Positions 39,885 to 48,687 of a DNA stretch of 64,000 bases are shown one piece after another. Below the pieces are notes generated by a model, which made no database searches, was not told the DNA's origin, and saw nothing but the letters and a program-made list of their open reading frames with translations. Each line of letters starts with the position of its first letter. Position 1 is the stretch's first letter. This DNA comes from RYN-230 sp963770545 (GTDB lineage: Bacteria; Actinomycetota; Actinomycetes; Streptosporangiales; Streptosporangiaceae), in the NCBI GenBank assembly GCA_963770545.1, contig CAVYQF010000030.1, positions 1 to 64,000 of the forward strand, in the 5' to 3' direction. The translations under genes and the position numbers were made by a program.

Positions 39885-42800
39885 TCATTGCTTCAGGCCG
39901 TGCTCGATCGCTTCGATGATGCGCGGGCGCAGCTCGGCCGGGCTGATGATCGAGTCCACCGAGCCGACCTTGACGGCGCGCTGGATGCTGTGCACGCGGT
40001 CGAACTCCGCCGCCGTCTCGCCCAGCTTCTCGGCCCGCACGGACGACTGCACGACGGACAGCTCGGCCGCCAGCGCCGCCCGCTCGGCGCCGCTCACCTC
40101 ACCCAGGCGGGCCTGCAGCGACGTCACCCGCGGGTCGTTCGCGGTGCGGGTGTTGACCTCCCCGGCGAACACGACCGCCGCGGCGGGGGCGCCCCCGAGC
40201 ACGGAGGCGAACGAGCCCTCCAGGGCCAGCACCGTCATGCCCGGGTTCAGCGCCTTGGAGAAGACCACGAACGCGCCGCCGTGGTAGCGGGAGATCACGG
40301 TGAACACGATCGGGCCGTCGAAGTTGACGACGGCCCGGCCGATCTCCGCGCCGTACTCCAGCTGCAGCCTGCGCATCGATTCTGGCGAGCCATCGAAGCC
40401 CGACAGGTTGGCCAGCACGACCAGCGGGCGGTTGCCGCTGGCCGCGTTGATCGCGCGCGCCGCCTTCTTCGACGAGCTCGGGAACAGCGTGCCGGCCGTG
40501 TAGGTGTCCGGGCCGTCGGTGGGCGGGAAGCCGCGGCGCGGCACCGAGCGGGACTCGATGCCGAGCAGGCACACCGGGCGGCCGCCGATATGCACGTCCG
40601 CAGCGACCGCCGTGTCCGCGTCCGCCATGCCCGCCCAGCGTTCCAGCATCGGGTGGTCCTGGTCGGATAGCGCCCGCATCACCGTGCGGATATCGAACGG
40701 CTTCTTCCGGTCCGGGTTGTGCTCGGCCGAGAAGATCTGGCCCACCGTGGTGAAGTCGCTGCCGGCGGCGGTGTGCGGGTAGCCGGACACGTCGCGGTCG
40801 GCCGGGTCGGTGGTGGCGGCCTGACGAGGCGCGGACTCGCCCGGCACCACGTAGCTGTGGCCGTAGTGTGCCATCAGGATGTCGCGCGCTCCGGCCAGGT
40901 TCGGCGCCCAGTACTGGGCCTGCCCGTTCGGGCCCATCACCCGGTCATAACCGCCGATGCCGAAGTTGTCCTCGGCCGACACGCCGCCGGAGAAGTCCAG
41001 CGACTGCTTGCCGGTGAGCACCATCGCCGACTCCGGCGTCATCACCAGGATGCCTTTGGTGTGCATCAGCATGGTGGCCTCGGCGTTCCAGTACGGCTGG
41101 GCGCCCACGTTGATACCGGCGACGACGATGTTGATCTCGCCGCCCGCCTGGGTGAACGCGACGATCCGCCTGAGTGCGGCCGCCACCCAGTCCATGTTCT
41201 CGGTGCCGGATTCCATCGAGATCCGCGCGCCCGCCGAGAGCGCGAACCACTCGAGTGGCACGCTCTTGCGCTCGGCCAGGTCGAGCGCGGCGATCACCCG
41301 GGCGCACTCGGGTTCCGACAGCGCGCCCAGCGCCTTCGTCGGGTCGCCCAGCAGCACCACCCGCTCGACGCCTTCGGGTACCAGCGTGGTCGGCGTGCTC
41401 ACCACCCCGGCGACGATCGCTGCCGTGTTCCGCCCCCGCGGCCGGTTCACCGGGACCAGGGCGCCCGCGTCGTCGAGGTCGTGCTCGATGAAGCTGCCCT
41501 CGCCGGCCAGCATCGCGGTCAGCTCGTAGGGGTATACGGTGCCGCGGCGCGCCGCACGCAGCACCTTCTGCTTGTAGTCGTCCAGCGGGTGCACCGGCTC
41601 GGCCGAGGGAAGGCCCACCGAGAGATGGACGCCCGAGCCGACGTTGTCGCGGATCGTCACGGCCAGGTCGGTCAGCTCGCCGGTCTCCGGGTTAGGCCGG
41701 CGGGCCAGGAAGAGGACCTCCTCCAGGCCCGCCCCCGCCGTGGACGGCAGCACGCGCTGGGCGATCAGGTCCAGATCGTCCATGGTCAGCTCGTCCGTGG
41801 TCAGGTCGCTCGGCGGCCAGACGTAAATGACGATCCGGTTGGTGTCGAAGCGCTTGTGCGCTGGCCGCTGCGCCTGGACGATGCGGATCGCGTCCAGGCA
41901 CGTGGCGAGCGCGTCCTCGACCGCGGGCAGCGCGACCAGCCGTCCGTCGGCCTCGCGTAGCGGGGTGAGGTCGCGGACCTGCGCCATCGCGACCAGCCGC
42001 TCGTCGGCCGGATTGGCCTGCGCGACGCACTGGAACAGGTACACCTCTTCGTCAGCCGACGGCAGCCGGGTGAGGTCGAACTCTCGCAGCCGTTCCAGCT
42101 GCATGCGCTCGGCGATCCGCGGGTGCAGGCCGCGGATCAGCCGGTCCTCGCCGAACCCGGCCGTCGTACCTCCGTCCGGCCCAGCCACGGCCACGCCGCG
42201 GCGGAAAGTGAAGTGGTGGTGCATGAGTGCGCGGCCGCCCCCGGCCACGGTGGTGGTGATCCGGTCGACGCACCCGGGCAGCGGCTGCGCCGCGATGACC
42301 TCGCCGAGGCGGGCGGCCATCTCGTCCGCCTCGGGCTGGCCGGCCCACCGCACATAGATGTCGGCGACCACGTGCGCGCCGGGTGGGGCGTCCGCGGCCA
42401 GGTGGCCGACGGCGCGCACGGCGTCGGCCAGCCGCGCGAAGTCGACGGCGGTGGTGACCACCCGGGCCGGCTCTGAGTGCTCCGCCGTGACGAACAGGCT
42501 GCCCGCGACCTCGCGCGAGCGGATTCCCGCCAGGTTCTGGTTGCCGTAGTAGCGGCGGATCATGACCTCCAGCAGCGCCGCCGGGTCGGTGCCGGGACGG
42601 CCGATGCGCTGGCCGAGCAGCCGTACGAGCGGCTCGGAGACGGCCACCATCGCGGCGATCCGCTCGCCGCGGTCCGGCGAATCCGGGTTCCGGTCGAGCT
42701 GACGCAGGTTCTGGCGCACCTGGGCGTAGACCTCCGCGCGGGCCCGGCGCAGCAGCGGCTGCGCGAACCAGCGGAACACCACGCCCCGGGCCAGGTCACT

Positions 42801-45413
42801 CACCGACGGGTAACGCACCTGCGTGGCGGCGACCAGGTGCTCCAGGGCCAGGCCGGCTTCCTCGCGCAGCGGCTCGGCGGGCGGCGCCTCGGTCAGCCAC
42901 TGGCCCAGCAGGGCCGAGACGATCGCCACGTCGGCCGGGGCGCGCTGCTGGGCCAGGAAGATCCGGAAGACCGCCTCCTCCAGCTCGGGCGTGCGCTCCA
43001 GGCTGACGACACCGTAATGGGCCAGCACGCGCCGCAGCCGGACCTGGAACGTCTCGGGCAGCCCGGCCCGCTCCACATCGAGGCTCTGCAGGTAGGTGTG
43101 GAAGTACTCACGGGCGCTGTGCACGGTGCTCTCGCGGCTGATGTCCTCACCGGCCGGCTTGTTGCGGGTCAGCTCGGACAGATCCGCGAACAGCTGCAGC
43201 AGCTCGACCTCCGCGGTCAGCGGGCGGCTGGACTCACCCAGCTCGGCGCGCGCGGCGAGGTAGCCGGCGAGCGTGCGGCGCTGGTCATGCGGGCCGACGT
43301 CGAACCCGAGCAGCAGGCTGCGCAGGTCCTGCAGACAGCGTTCGGCGCGGTGGGCGGCCGACGCGGCGGCGGGCTCGGCCGGCAGCTCGATCTCAGCGGC
43401 CCCGTCTGGGCCAGCGGCTTCGCTCTCCGCGCCCTCGTCGGCCAGCGGCTCCAGGCGCAGCAGTCCCGCGCCCGTCTCGACCTGGCTGCCGACCGAGACC
43501 GGCAGTTCCCGGACCCGGGCCCGGAACGGCGAGCGGAGCACCGTCTCCATCTTCATGCTCTCCAGCACGAGAATCGGCGCGTTCGCTTCGACCTCGTCGC
43601 CGACGCCGACCGGCGTCGCGACCACCAGCGCGGGCGCGGGGGAGCGGACCACCCCGCCCTCGTCGCGGCTGACCCGGTGCGTGACGCCGTCCACCTCGAC
43701 GAGGTGGGTGGGGCCGTGGGTGCTCGTGACCAGGCGGTAGCGGTGCCCGTTCACGGTGATCTGGCCGCTGTGGGAGTCGAAGCGCTCGATTTCGACGTCG
43801 GCCGGGTGCACGTCCCCGCCGGCGCTGATGCCGACCCGGAAGCGCCGGTGCCCGGTGCGGGCCACACTCACCCGGTAGGCCAGGCCGCGGAGCTTGAGGT
43901 CCAGCGGGCGGCTGGTCTCGTGCTGGACCTGCGGGCGGCCGCCGTGCGCGGTGGCGAGCAGCCGCTGCCGGGCGACCTCCTCCTCGTCCTCGTACGCCTC
44001 GATGGCCGCCGCGGCGAGCGCGATGGCCGAGTGCCGGCTGCTCACCAGCCTGCCCTCGGCCCGGACGCGGTCGATCCAGCCGGTGTCCGCGCTGGCGTCG
44101 ATAACCTCGGGCTGGCCGAGCAGGTCAAGCACGAAGCTCTTGTTGGTAACACCGCCCTCGATGATCACGGTGGTCTCGCCCATCGCGCGGCGCAGCCGGG
44201 CGAGCGCCTGGTCGCGGTCGCTGCCGTAGGCGATGATCTTCGCGATCATCGAGTCGAAGTCGGCGGGGATGGTGTCGCCCTCGCTCACCCCGGTGTCGAC
44301 GCGGATGCCCGGGCCCGCGGGCAGCACCAGGCGCTCGATGCGGCCGGGAGACGGGGCGAAGTCGCGGTCCGGGTCCTCGGCGTTGAGCCGCGCCTCGATG
44401 GCATGCCCGGACTCCGCCGGCTGCGGCCCTTCCAGCCTGCCGCCCGCGGCGACGTGCAACTGCAGCCGGACCAGGTCGGTGCCGGTGGTGATCTCAGTGA
44501 TCGGGTGCTCGACCTGGAGCCGCGTGTTCACCTCGAGAAAGGCGAACAGCTTCTCCCCGGGGTGGTACAGGAACTCGACGGTGCACGCACCGCGGTAGCC
44601 CACGGCCACCGCGAGCCGCTGGGCTGACACCTTCAGCTCGGCGGCCTGTCCCGGGGAGAGCACCGGCGAGGCGGATTCCTCGATGATCTTCTGGTTACGC
44701 CGCTGCACCGAGCAGTCACGGACACCGAGTGCCCATGCCGTGCCCTGGCCGTCCGCGATCACCTGGACCTCGACGTGACGCGCGCCCGTGATCAGGCGTT
44801 CGGCGAAGACGACTCCGCTGCCGAACGCGCGCAGCGCCTCCTGGCTGGTGCGCTCGTAGGCGTCGGTAAGGTCGCCCGCCGAGGCGATCATGCGGATACC
44901 GCGCCCGCCGCCGCCCGCGGTGGCCTTGAGCATCAGGGGATAGCCGATCTCGTCACCCGCGCGCAGCGCGTCGTCCAGGCTCGCAACCTCACCGCGGCTC
45001 CACGGCGCGACCGGGACCCCGGCCTCCTCGGCGAGCAGCTTGGCGCCGATCTTGTCGCCCAGCTGGCGCATCGCCTCCGCGCTCGGCCCGACGAACGTGA
45101 CCCCTACCTTCTCGCACAGCTCGGCAAACGCCGGGTCCTCGGCCACGAAACCCCAGCCGACCCAGGCCGCGTCGGCCCCCGTTTCGAGCAGGGCCCGTTC
45201 TAGCACGGCGAGGTCGAGGTAGGGGCGGGCCGAGGCCGGACCCAGCGGGTAGGCCAGGTCAGCCTCCCGGGTGAACGTCGCCGACCGGTCCGCATCGGTG
45301 TAGAGAGCGACGGTCTCGATCCGGGTCCCAGTTTCCGCGGAGAGGTCCCGGACGGCATGGATCAGCCGCATCGCGGCCTCCCCACGGTTCACGATGGCGA
45401 TACGACTGAACAA
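39885..45413 (-). CDS. single-chain biotin-dependent acyl-CoA carboxylase (BC-BCCP-CT fusion)
   Basis: A 1842-aa multifunctional carboxylase. Biotin carboxylase (1-~450): FSRIAIVNRGEAAMRLIHAV, LMLKATAGGGGRGIRMIASA, SVQRRNQKIIEESAS. Biotin carrier: LVLESMKMETVLRSPF, with biotin-Lys621 (ESMKM rather than the usual EAMKM). A long middle helical region (~680-1250) resembles the central domains of eukaryotic ACC. Carboxyltransferase (~1300-1842): PRGRNTAAIVAGVVSTP, SGARISMESGTENMDWVAAA, GINVGAQPYWNAEATM, PLVVLANLSGFDGSPESM and GGAFVVFSKALNPGMTV. It carboxylates acetyl- or propionyl-CoA to supply lipid or polyketide synthesis. No split accA/pcc genes nearby. An antisense 716-aa frame is a shadow. 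Confidence 0.93.
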   Translation of the reverse strand: MFSRIAIVNRGEAAMRLIHAVRDLSAETGTRIETVALYTDADRSATFTREADLAYPLGPASARPYLDLAVLERALLETGADAAWVGWGFVAEDPAFAELCEKVGVTFVGPSAEAMRQLGDKIGAKLLAEEAGVPVAPWSRGEVASLDDALRAGDEIGYPLMLKATAGGGGRGIRMIASAGDLTDAYERTSQEALRAFGSGVVFAERLITGARHVEVQVIADGQGTAWALGVRDCSVQRRNQKIIEESASPVLSPGQAAELKVSAQRLAVAVGYRGACTVEFLYHPGEKLFAFLEVNTRLQVEHPITEITTGTDLVRLQLHVAAGGRLEGPQPAESGHAIEARLNAEDPDRDFAPSPGRIERLVLPAGPGIRVDTGVSEGDTIPADFDSMIAKIIAYGSDRDQALARLRRAMGETTVIIEGGVTNKSFVLDLLGQPEVIDASADTGWIDRVRAEGRLVSSRHSAIALAAAAIEAYEDEEEVARQRLLATAHGGRPQVQHETSRPLDLKLRGLAYRVSVARTGHRRFRVGISAGGDVHPADVEIERFDSHSGQITVNGHRYRLVTSTHGPTHLVEVDGVTHRVSRDEGGVVRSPAPALVVATPVGVGDEVEANAPILVLESMKMETVLRSPFRARVRELPVSVGSQVETGAGLLRLEPLADEGAESEAAGPDGAAEIELPAEPAAASAAHRAERCLQDLRSLLLGFDVGPHDQRRTLAGYLAARAELGESSRPLTAEVELLQLFADLSELTRNKPAGEDISRESTVHSAREYFHTYLQSLDVERAGLPETFQVRLRRVLAHYGVVSLERTPELEEAVFRIFLAQQRAPADVAIVSALLGQWLTEAPPAEPLREEAGLALEHLVAATQVRYPSVSDLARGVVFRWFAQPLLRRARAEVYAQVRQNLRQLDRNPDSPDRGERIAAMVAVSEPLVRLLGQRIGRPGTDPAALLEVMIRRYYGNQNLAGIRSREVAGSLFVTAEHSEPARVVTTAVDFARLADAVRAVGHLAADAPPGAHVVADIYVRWAGQPEADEMAARLGEVIAAQPLPGCVDRITTTVAGGGRALMHHHFTFRRGVAVAGPDGGTTAGFGEDRLIRGLHPRIAERMQLERLREFDLTRLPSADEEVYLFQCVAQANPADERLVAMAQVRDLTPLREADGRLVALPAVEDALATCLDAIRIVQAQRPAHKRFDTNRIVIYVWPPSDLTTDELTMDDLDLIAQRVLPSTAGAGLEEVLFLARRPNPETGELTDLAVTIRDNVGSGVHLSVGLPSAEPVHPLDDYKQKVLRAARRGTVYPYELTAMLAGEGSFIEHDLDDAGALVPVNRPRGRNTAAIVAGVVSTPTTLVPEGVERVVLLGDPTKALGALSEPECARVIAALDLAERKSVPLEWFALSAGARISMESGTENMDWVAAALRRIVAFTQAGGEINIVVAGINVGAQPYWNAEATMLMHTKGILVMTPESAMVLTGKQSLDFSGGVSAEDNFGIGGYDRVMGPNGQAQYWAPNLAGARDILMAHYGHSYVVPGESAPRQAATTDPADRDVSGYPHTAAGSDFTTVGQIFSAEHNPDRKKPFDIRTVMRALSDQDHPMLERWAGMADADTAVAADVHIGGRPVCLLGIESRSVPRRGFPPTDGPDTYTAGTLFPSSSKKAARAINAASGNRPLVVLANLSGFDGSPESMRRLQLEYGAEIGRAVVNFDGPIVFTVISRYHGGAFVVFSKALNPGMTVLALEGSFASVLGGAPAAAVVFAGEVNTRTANDPRVTSLQARLGEVSGAERAALAAELSVVQSSVRAEKLGETAAEFDRVHSIQRAVKVGSVDSIISPAELRPRIIEAIEHGLKQ

Positions 45414-45654
45414 GGACTGAGCCCTCCCATGTACCTACCTGCACTGCAGCAGGCGACGTCCGGCCCCGGAGCATCGCCTACACCCTGCCCTCTTTCCGGC
45501 GAGTACACCAATGTCGCGCATGTCCCATGCCGAGGCGGCTGTGTTGTGGGAACCAGCCAAAAAGCGGCCCGGCAGCCGGCCAGCGGTCCGGGGGCGTGGC
45601 AGAGCCAGGGCTTTTCCCCCGCCCACCCCGCCCAGACCTTGACATCGGCTGCTC

Positions 45655-45692
45655 CGTTAGGGAACTCTAACCGTTAGTGGATACTAACCGAG
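45655..45692 (+). promoter_or_regulatory. operator-like inverted repeats at the ArsR gene start
   Basis: TTAG...CTAA (45657-45670) and GTTAG-6-CTAAC (45673-45688) lie over and just before the GTG 45677 start, as expected of an autoregulated ArsR-type gene. Not a proven site. Confidence 0.45.
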
Positions 45693-46000
45693 CAGGTGAC
45701 GGCTGGAACGCGCTGGCGGACGGCACCCGGCGCGCCATCGTGAGCCGCCTGGCCGGCGGACCGCAGGCGGTGGGGCAACTGGCCGCGGGACTGCCGGTCA
45801 GCCGGTCGGCGGTCTCCCAGCACCTGAAGATCCTCAAGGACGCCGGCCTGGTCAGTGAGCGCGCGGTCGGCACCAGGCGTCTGTACCGGCTCAATCCGGC
45901 GGCCGTGGCCGCGCTGCGCGATCAGCTCGACACTTTCTGGCAGCGGGCCCTGGCCAGCTACGCAGATGTTGCCGGACAAACGACGGAGGAGAGTCCATGA
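45677..46000 (+). CDS. ArsR-family transcriptional regulator
   Basis: A 107-aa winged-helix repressor: ADGTRRAIVSRLAGGPQAVG, then LPVSRSAVSQHLKILKDAGL (recognition helix) and VSERAVGTRRLYRLNPAAV (wing). No metal-binding Cys of classic ArsR/SmtB is present, as in the subgroup paired with SRPBCC proteins. The stop overlaps the downstream start (ATGA), so the pair is co-translated. Confidence 0.88.
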   Translation: MDTNRAGDGWNALADGTRRAIVSRLAGGPQAVGQLAAGLPVSRSAVSQHLKILKDAGLVSERAVGTRRLYRLNPAAVAALRDQLDTFWQRALASYADVAGQTTEESP

Positions 46001-46476
46001 CCCGAACCGAAGTCCCCGTGGTCCGCAAGCAGGTGGTGGTCAACGCGCCGGTCGAGCAGGCCTTCGCCGTGTTCACCGGCCGGTTCGGCGACTTCAAGCC
46101 GCCGGAGCACAACCTGCTCGCGGCCGCGATCAGCGAGACCGTCTTCGAGCCCCGCGTCGGCGGCCACATCTACGATCGCGCCGTAGACGGCAGCGAATGC
46201 CGGTGGGCGCGGATCCTGGCCTATGAGCCCCCATCTCGCGTGGTATTCAGCTGGGACATCGGCCCGCAATGGCAGGTCGAGACCGACCCGGAGCTGACCA
46301 GCGAGGTCGAGGTCCGTTTCGTGGCCGAGGGACCGGACCGGACCCGGGTCGAACTGGAGCATCGCCATCTCGACCGGCACGGTCCTGGCTGGCAGTCGGT
46401 CAGCGACGGCGTCGACAGCGACCAGGGATGGCCGCTCTACCTGGCCCGGTACGCCGCCCTGCTCCAGGACCGCTGA
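45997..46476 (+). CDS. SRPBCC (AHSA1-like) protein
   Basis: A 159-aa protein with the AHSA1/SRPBCC pattern: VRKQVVVNAPVEQAFAVFTG, VGGHIYDRAVDGSECRWARI and RVVFSWDIGPQWQVE, ending in LARYAALLQD. In actinomycetes such proteins are commonly encoded directly behind an ArsR repressor and may bind its effector. Coupled to the regulator by ATGA overlap. Confidence 0.85.
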   Translation: MTRTEVPVVRKQVVVNAPVEQAFAVFTGRFGDFKPPEHNLLAAAISETVFEPRVGGHIYDRAVDGSECRWARILAYEPPSRVVFSWDIGPQWQVETDPELTSEVEVRFVAEGPDRTRVELEHRHLDRHGPGWQSVSDGVDSDQGWPLYLARYAALLQDR

Positions 46477-46557
46477 CATGGCACCGGCCATCGCCGGCAC
46501 CGTGGTGGACCGGCGCGCCGAGGCCCAGCCTCGCAGCACCCAGCGTGAAAGCCCCGG

Positions 46558-46833
46558 CTAGAGTCGCAAGGACCGCAGACCCGCGTGCAGGAGACGGGCG
46601 CCGAGCGCACCCGCGGCGCCGGTAACCACGCCTTTGGTGATCGTTTGGCCATGCTCCGCACCGAAATTCTTCCCGGCCCGGATGATGGGAGTAGCGGTCC
46701 CGGTAAACCCTTCGATGAAAGCCCCGCGGTCAGTCGAAGCGTCATAGGTACCCTTGGCCAGCCCGGCGGCAATCGCCACTGGTGTTACCGCAACCGCGCT
46801 GACGTTCTCCCAGAACTCACTCTTATTTTCCAT
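46558..46833 (-). CDS. small hypothetical protein
   Basis: A 91-aa protein of lower G+C than its neighbours: MENKSEFWENVSAVAVTPVA, then helical Gly/Ala-rich stretches (TKGVVTGAAGALGARLLHAG). Possibly membrane-associated, with two weakly hydrophobic helices. No family recognised. Confidence 0.5.
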   Translation of the reverse strand: MENKSEFWENVSAVAVTPVAIAAGLAKGTYDASTDRGAFIEGFTGTATPIIRAGKNFGAEHGQTITKGVVTGAAGALGARLLHAGLRSLRL

Positions 46834-46988
46834 CTACCGTTCGCTCTCCCGTTAAACATTGCGAACTTCTATGTGGGCAGATTGCCAACTGTAGGGCGCG
46901 CCCAGTGCAGCGGCGTCAGGCTGCAGGTGGATTTATAGCCCCTGGCATCATCCTGCCCGGCGAGGCGGGGACGCGCTAGGGGGCTGGT

Positions 46989-47030
46989 ACCCACATCCGT
47001 GGTGGATCTAGGTCCACCACGGATGTGGGT
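46989..47030. repeat. perfect 18-bp inverted repeat (42-bp palindrome)
   Basis: ACCCACATCCGTGGTGGA at 46989-47006 and its exact reverse complement at 47013-47030, separated by TCTAGG. It lies 68 bp past the hydrolase gene stop, so it could terminate that transcript; there is no T-run. The arms are unusually long and perfect for a terminator. Confidence 0.9.
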
Positions 47031-47081
47031 CCGCCACGGCACCAGGTCCGCCCCGGCACCAGGTCCGCCCCGGCACCGCCC
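47031..47081. repeat. 17-bp tandem repeat
   Basis: About three copies of a CCGCCCCGGCACCAGGT-type unit immediately next to the 42-bp palindrome, between it and the hydrolase stop codon. Confidence 0.75.
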
Positions 47082-47097
47082 CGATCAAGTGCGGCGG

Positions 47098-47943
47098 TCA
47101 GGCGGGCACGAGGAAGGTGCTGATCTCGCTGGCGATGCGATCCGGCTCGTCGAGTGGGAGGAAGGTACGGCCGTCTTCGACCTCGACCAGGCGGGCATCG
47201 GGGAAGCCCGCGGCCAGCTTGCGGGCGAACGGCAGCGGGAAGAACCGGTCGCCGGTACCCCACAACAGCAGCACCGGGCGGGTGAAGTGGCCCAGCCGCG
47301 TCGACACGTCCAGCAGGCCGGCCGGGTCGATGCCCCGGATGAACCGCACCGTGTCCCTGCGCACGCCGGCGTCGGTGAGCAGCGGGGTGACCCACCGCCG
47401 GGTAAGTGCAGCGTCCAGCGGGCGGGTGACGAACGGGCCGTAGCCGGTGCGTGAGTGCCGGACCGTCTCCCAGCGCAGCGGACGCGAGACCAGCCACAGC
47501 CGGGCCGGGCTGGCGACCAGTTTCAGCATCAGGCCGCCGGGCGGCGGCGGGAACTGGTCGAAGGCGTCGCAGTTGGTCAGGACCAGGCGCCCGATCCGCG
47601 AGGAGTCGGCGTCGATGATGAACTGGCACAGCGCGCCGCCGGTGTCGTTGCCGGCCAGCGTGACGTCGGTAAGGCCGAGCGTCTCCAGGAAAGACAGCAC
47701 CAGCCGGGCCACGCCACGCGGGCTGAGGTCGGCACCTGGCTCCATCGCGGGCGTGTGGGCGCCCAGCGGCAGGTCTGGCGCGTAGGAGCGGATACCGCGC
47801 TCCGCGAGTGCGGTGGCGACGCCGGTCCATAGCTCGCCGTTGACCAGGAGGCCGTGGACGAAGACCACAGGCGGAAGCGGGCTGTCGGGCGGCCCGGCGA
47901 CCCGGTAGTTGACGCGGCCTTGGGGAAGGTCGACCGTCGGCAT
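47098..47943 (-). CDS. alpha/beta hydrolase with an Asp nucleophile elbow
   Basis: A 281-aa hydrolase. PPVVFVHGLLVNGELWTGV is the oxyanion region. The nucleophile elbow VTLAGNDTGGALCQFI has Asp, as in haloalkane dehalogenases and epoxide hydrolases, rather than Ser. The late region VEVEDGRTFLPLDEPDRIA lacks the usual GH-x-P catalytic His, a variant seen in actinomycete relatives with RTFxPxDxP. Activity is therefore uncertain. Divergent from the TetR gene across a palindrome, so probably its regulatory target. Confidence 0.85.
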   Translation of the reverse strand: MPTVDLPQGRVNYRVAGPPDSPLPPVVFVHGLLVNGELWTGVATALAERGIRSYAPDLPLGAHTPAMEPGADLSPRGVARLVLSFLETLGLTDVTLAGNDTGGALCQFIIDADSSRIGRLVLTNCDAFDQFPPPPGGLMLKLVASPARLWLVSRPLRWETVRHSRTGYGPFVTRPLDAALTRRWVTPLLTDAGVRRDTVRFIRGIDPAGLLDVSTRLGHFTRPVLLLWGTGDRFFPLPFARKLAAGFPDARLVEVEDGRTFLPLDEPDRIASEISTFLVPA

Positions 47944-47986
47944 GTCGGAACTCCTCTGCGGTACGGTATGACCATGTCCCTAGTAA

Positions 47987-48005
47987 CATACAAACAGTCT
48001 GTATG
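47987..48005. promoter_or_regulatory. TetR-type operator between divergent genes
   Basis: CATACA-7-TGTATG, perfect 6-bp arms, overlapping the TetR start codon (48003). Placement between divergent regulator and hydrolase genes fits autoregulation and control of the hydrolase. Confidence 0.65.
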
Positions 48006-48617
48006 AATAGCAACAGGCGAACCCAGGCCGAGCGGTCGGCCACCACCCGGGAGGCCCTGGTCGCGGCCGGACGGGAGCTGTTCGGCACGCGCGGCTACGC
48101 CGAGGTCGGCACCGAGGAAATCGTCCGCGCGGCCGGCGTCAGCCGTGGTGCGCTGTACCACCACTTCGCCGACAAGGCCGAGCTGTTCGCCGCGGTCCTC
48201 CAGTCCGTGGAAGAGATCACCAACGCGCGGGTCCTGGCGGCGGTCACCGCCGCCGGCCCCGACGACCCGATCGCCGCCATGCGGCTGGCCACGGCGGCCT
48301 TCCTGGACGTCTGCACCGAGCCCGGGATGGCGCGGATCATGCTCATCGACGCTCCGGCCGTCCTCGGCGCGCAGGCCGACAGTGACGTCAGCGAATCAGA
48401 CCTGGGGCTGGTGGTGCAGCTGGTGAGCCGCGGCATCGAGCTCGGCCACATCGCCCCGCAGCCCGTCTTGCCCCTGGCCCGCATCCTGGTCGGGGCGCTC
48501 CGCGAGGCCGCGGTGTTCCTCGCCCGCGCCCCCGATCCCGCCGCCGCCCGCGACCAGGTGGGCGCCGTCCTGAACCGCATCATCGAGTCCGTCGCGGCCC
48601 CCGGTCCGCAGGCATGA
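48003..48617 (+). CDS. TetR-family transcriptional regulator
   Basis: A 204-aa regulator. Helix-turn-helix: REALVAAGRELFGTRGYAEV, EEIVRAAGVSRGALYHHFADK with YHHF typical of TetR. The ligand domain is all-helical (AAMRLATAAFLDVCTEPGMA). Start ATG 48003 falls inside the palindrome; no ribosome site is visible, so the mRNA may be leaderless or the start lies slightly downstream (the next Met is far). Confidence 0.9.
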   Translation: MNSNRRTQAERSATTREALVAAGRELFGTRGYAEVGTEEIVRAAGVSRGALYHHFADKAELFAAVLQSVEEITNARVLAAVTAAGPDDPIAAMRLATAAFLDVCTEPGMARIMLIDAPAVLGAQADSDVSESDLGLVVQLVSRGIELGHIAPQPVLPLARILVGALREAAVFLARAPDPAAARDQVGAVLNRIIESVAAPGPQA

Positions 48618-48687
48618 GACGCCGGCTGCTGACGCTGGCGGGCCTTCCGGTAAAGGTTGCGTGAGGCCCGCACGGCCCGATGACCTC

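Noticed and set aside
42477..44627. 716-aa + strand frame inside the carboxylase
   Set aside because: Mirror of the BC/BCCP coding frame; residue composition unnatural.
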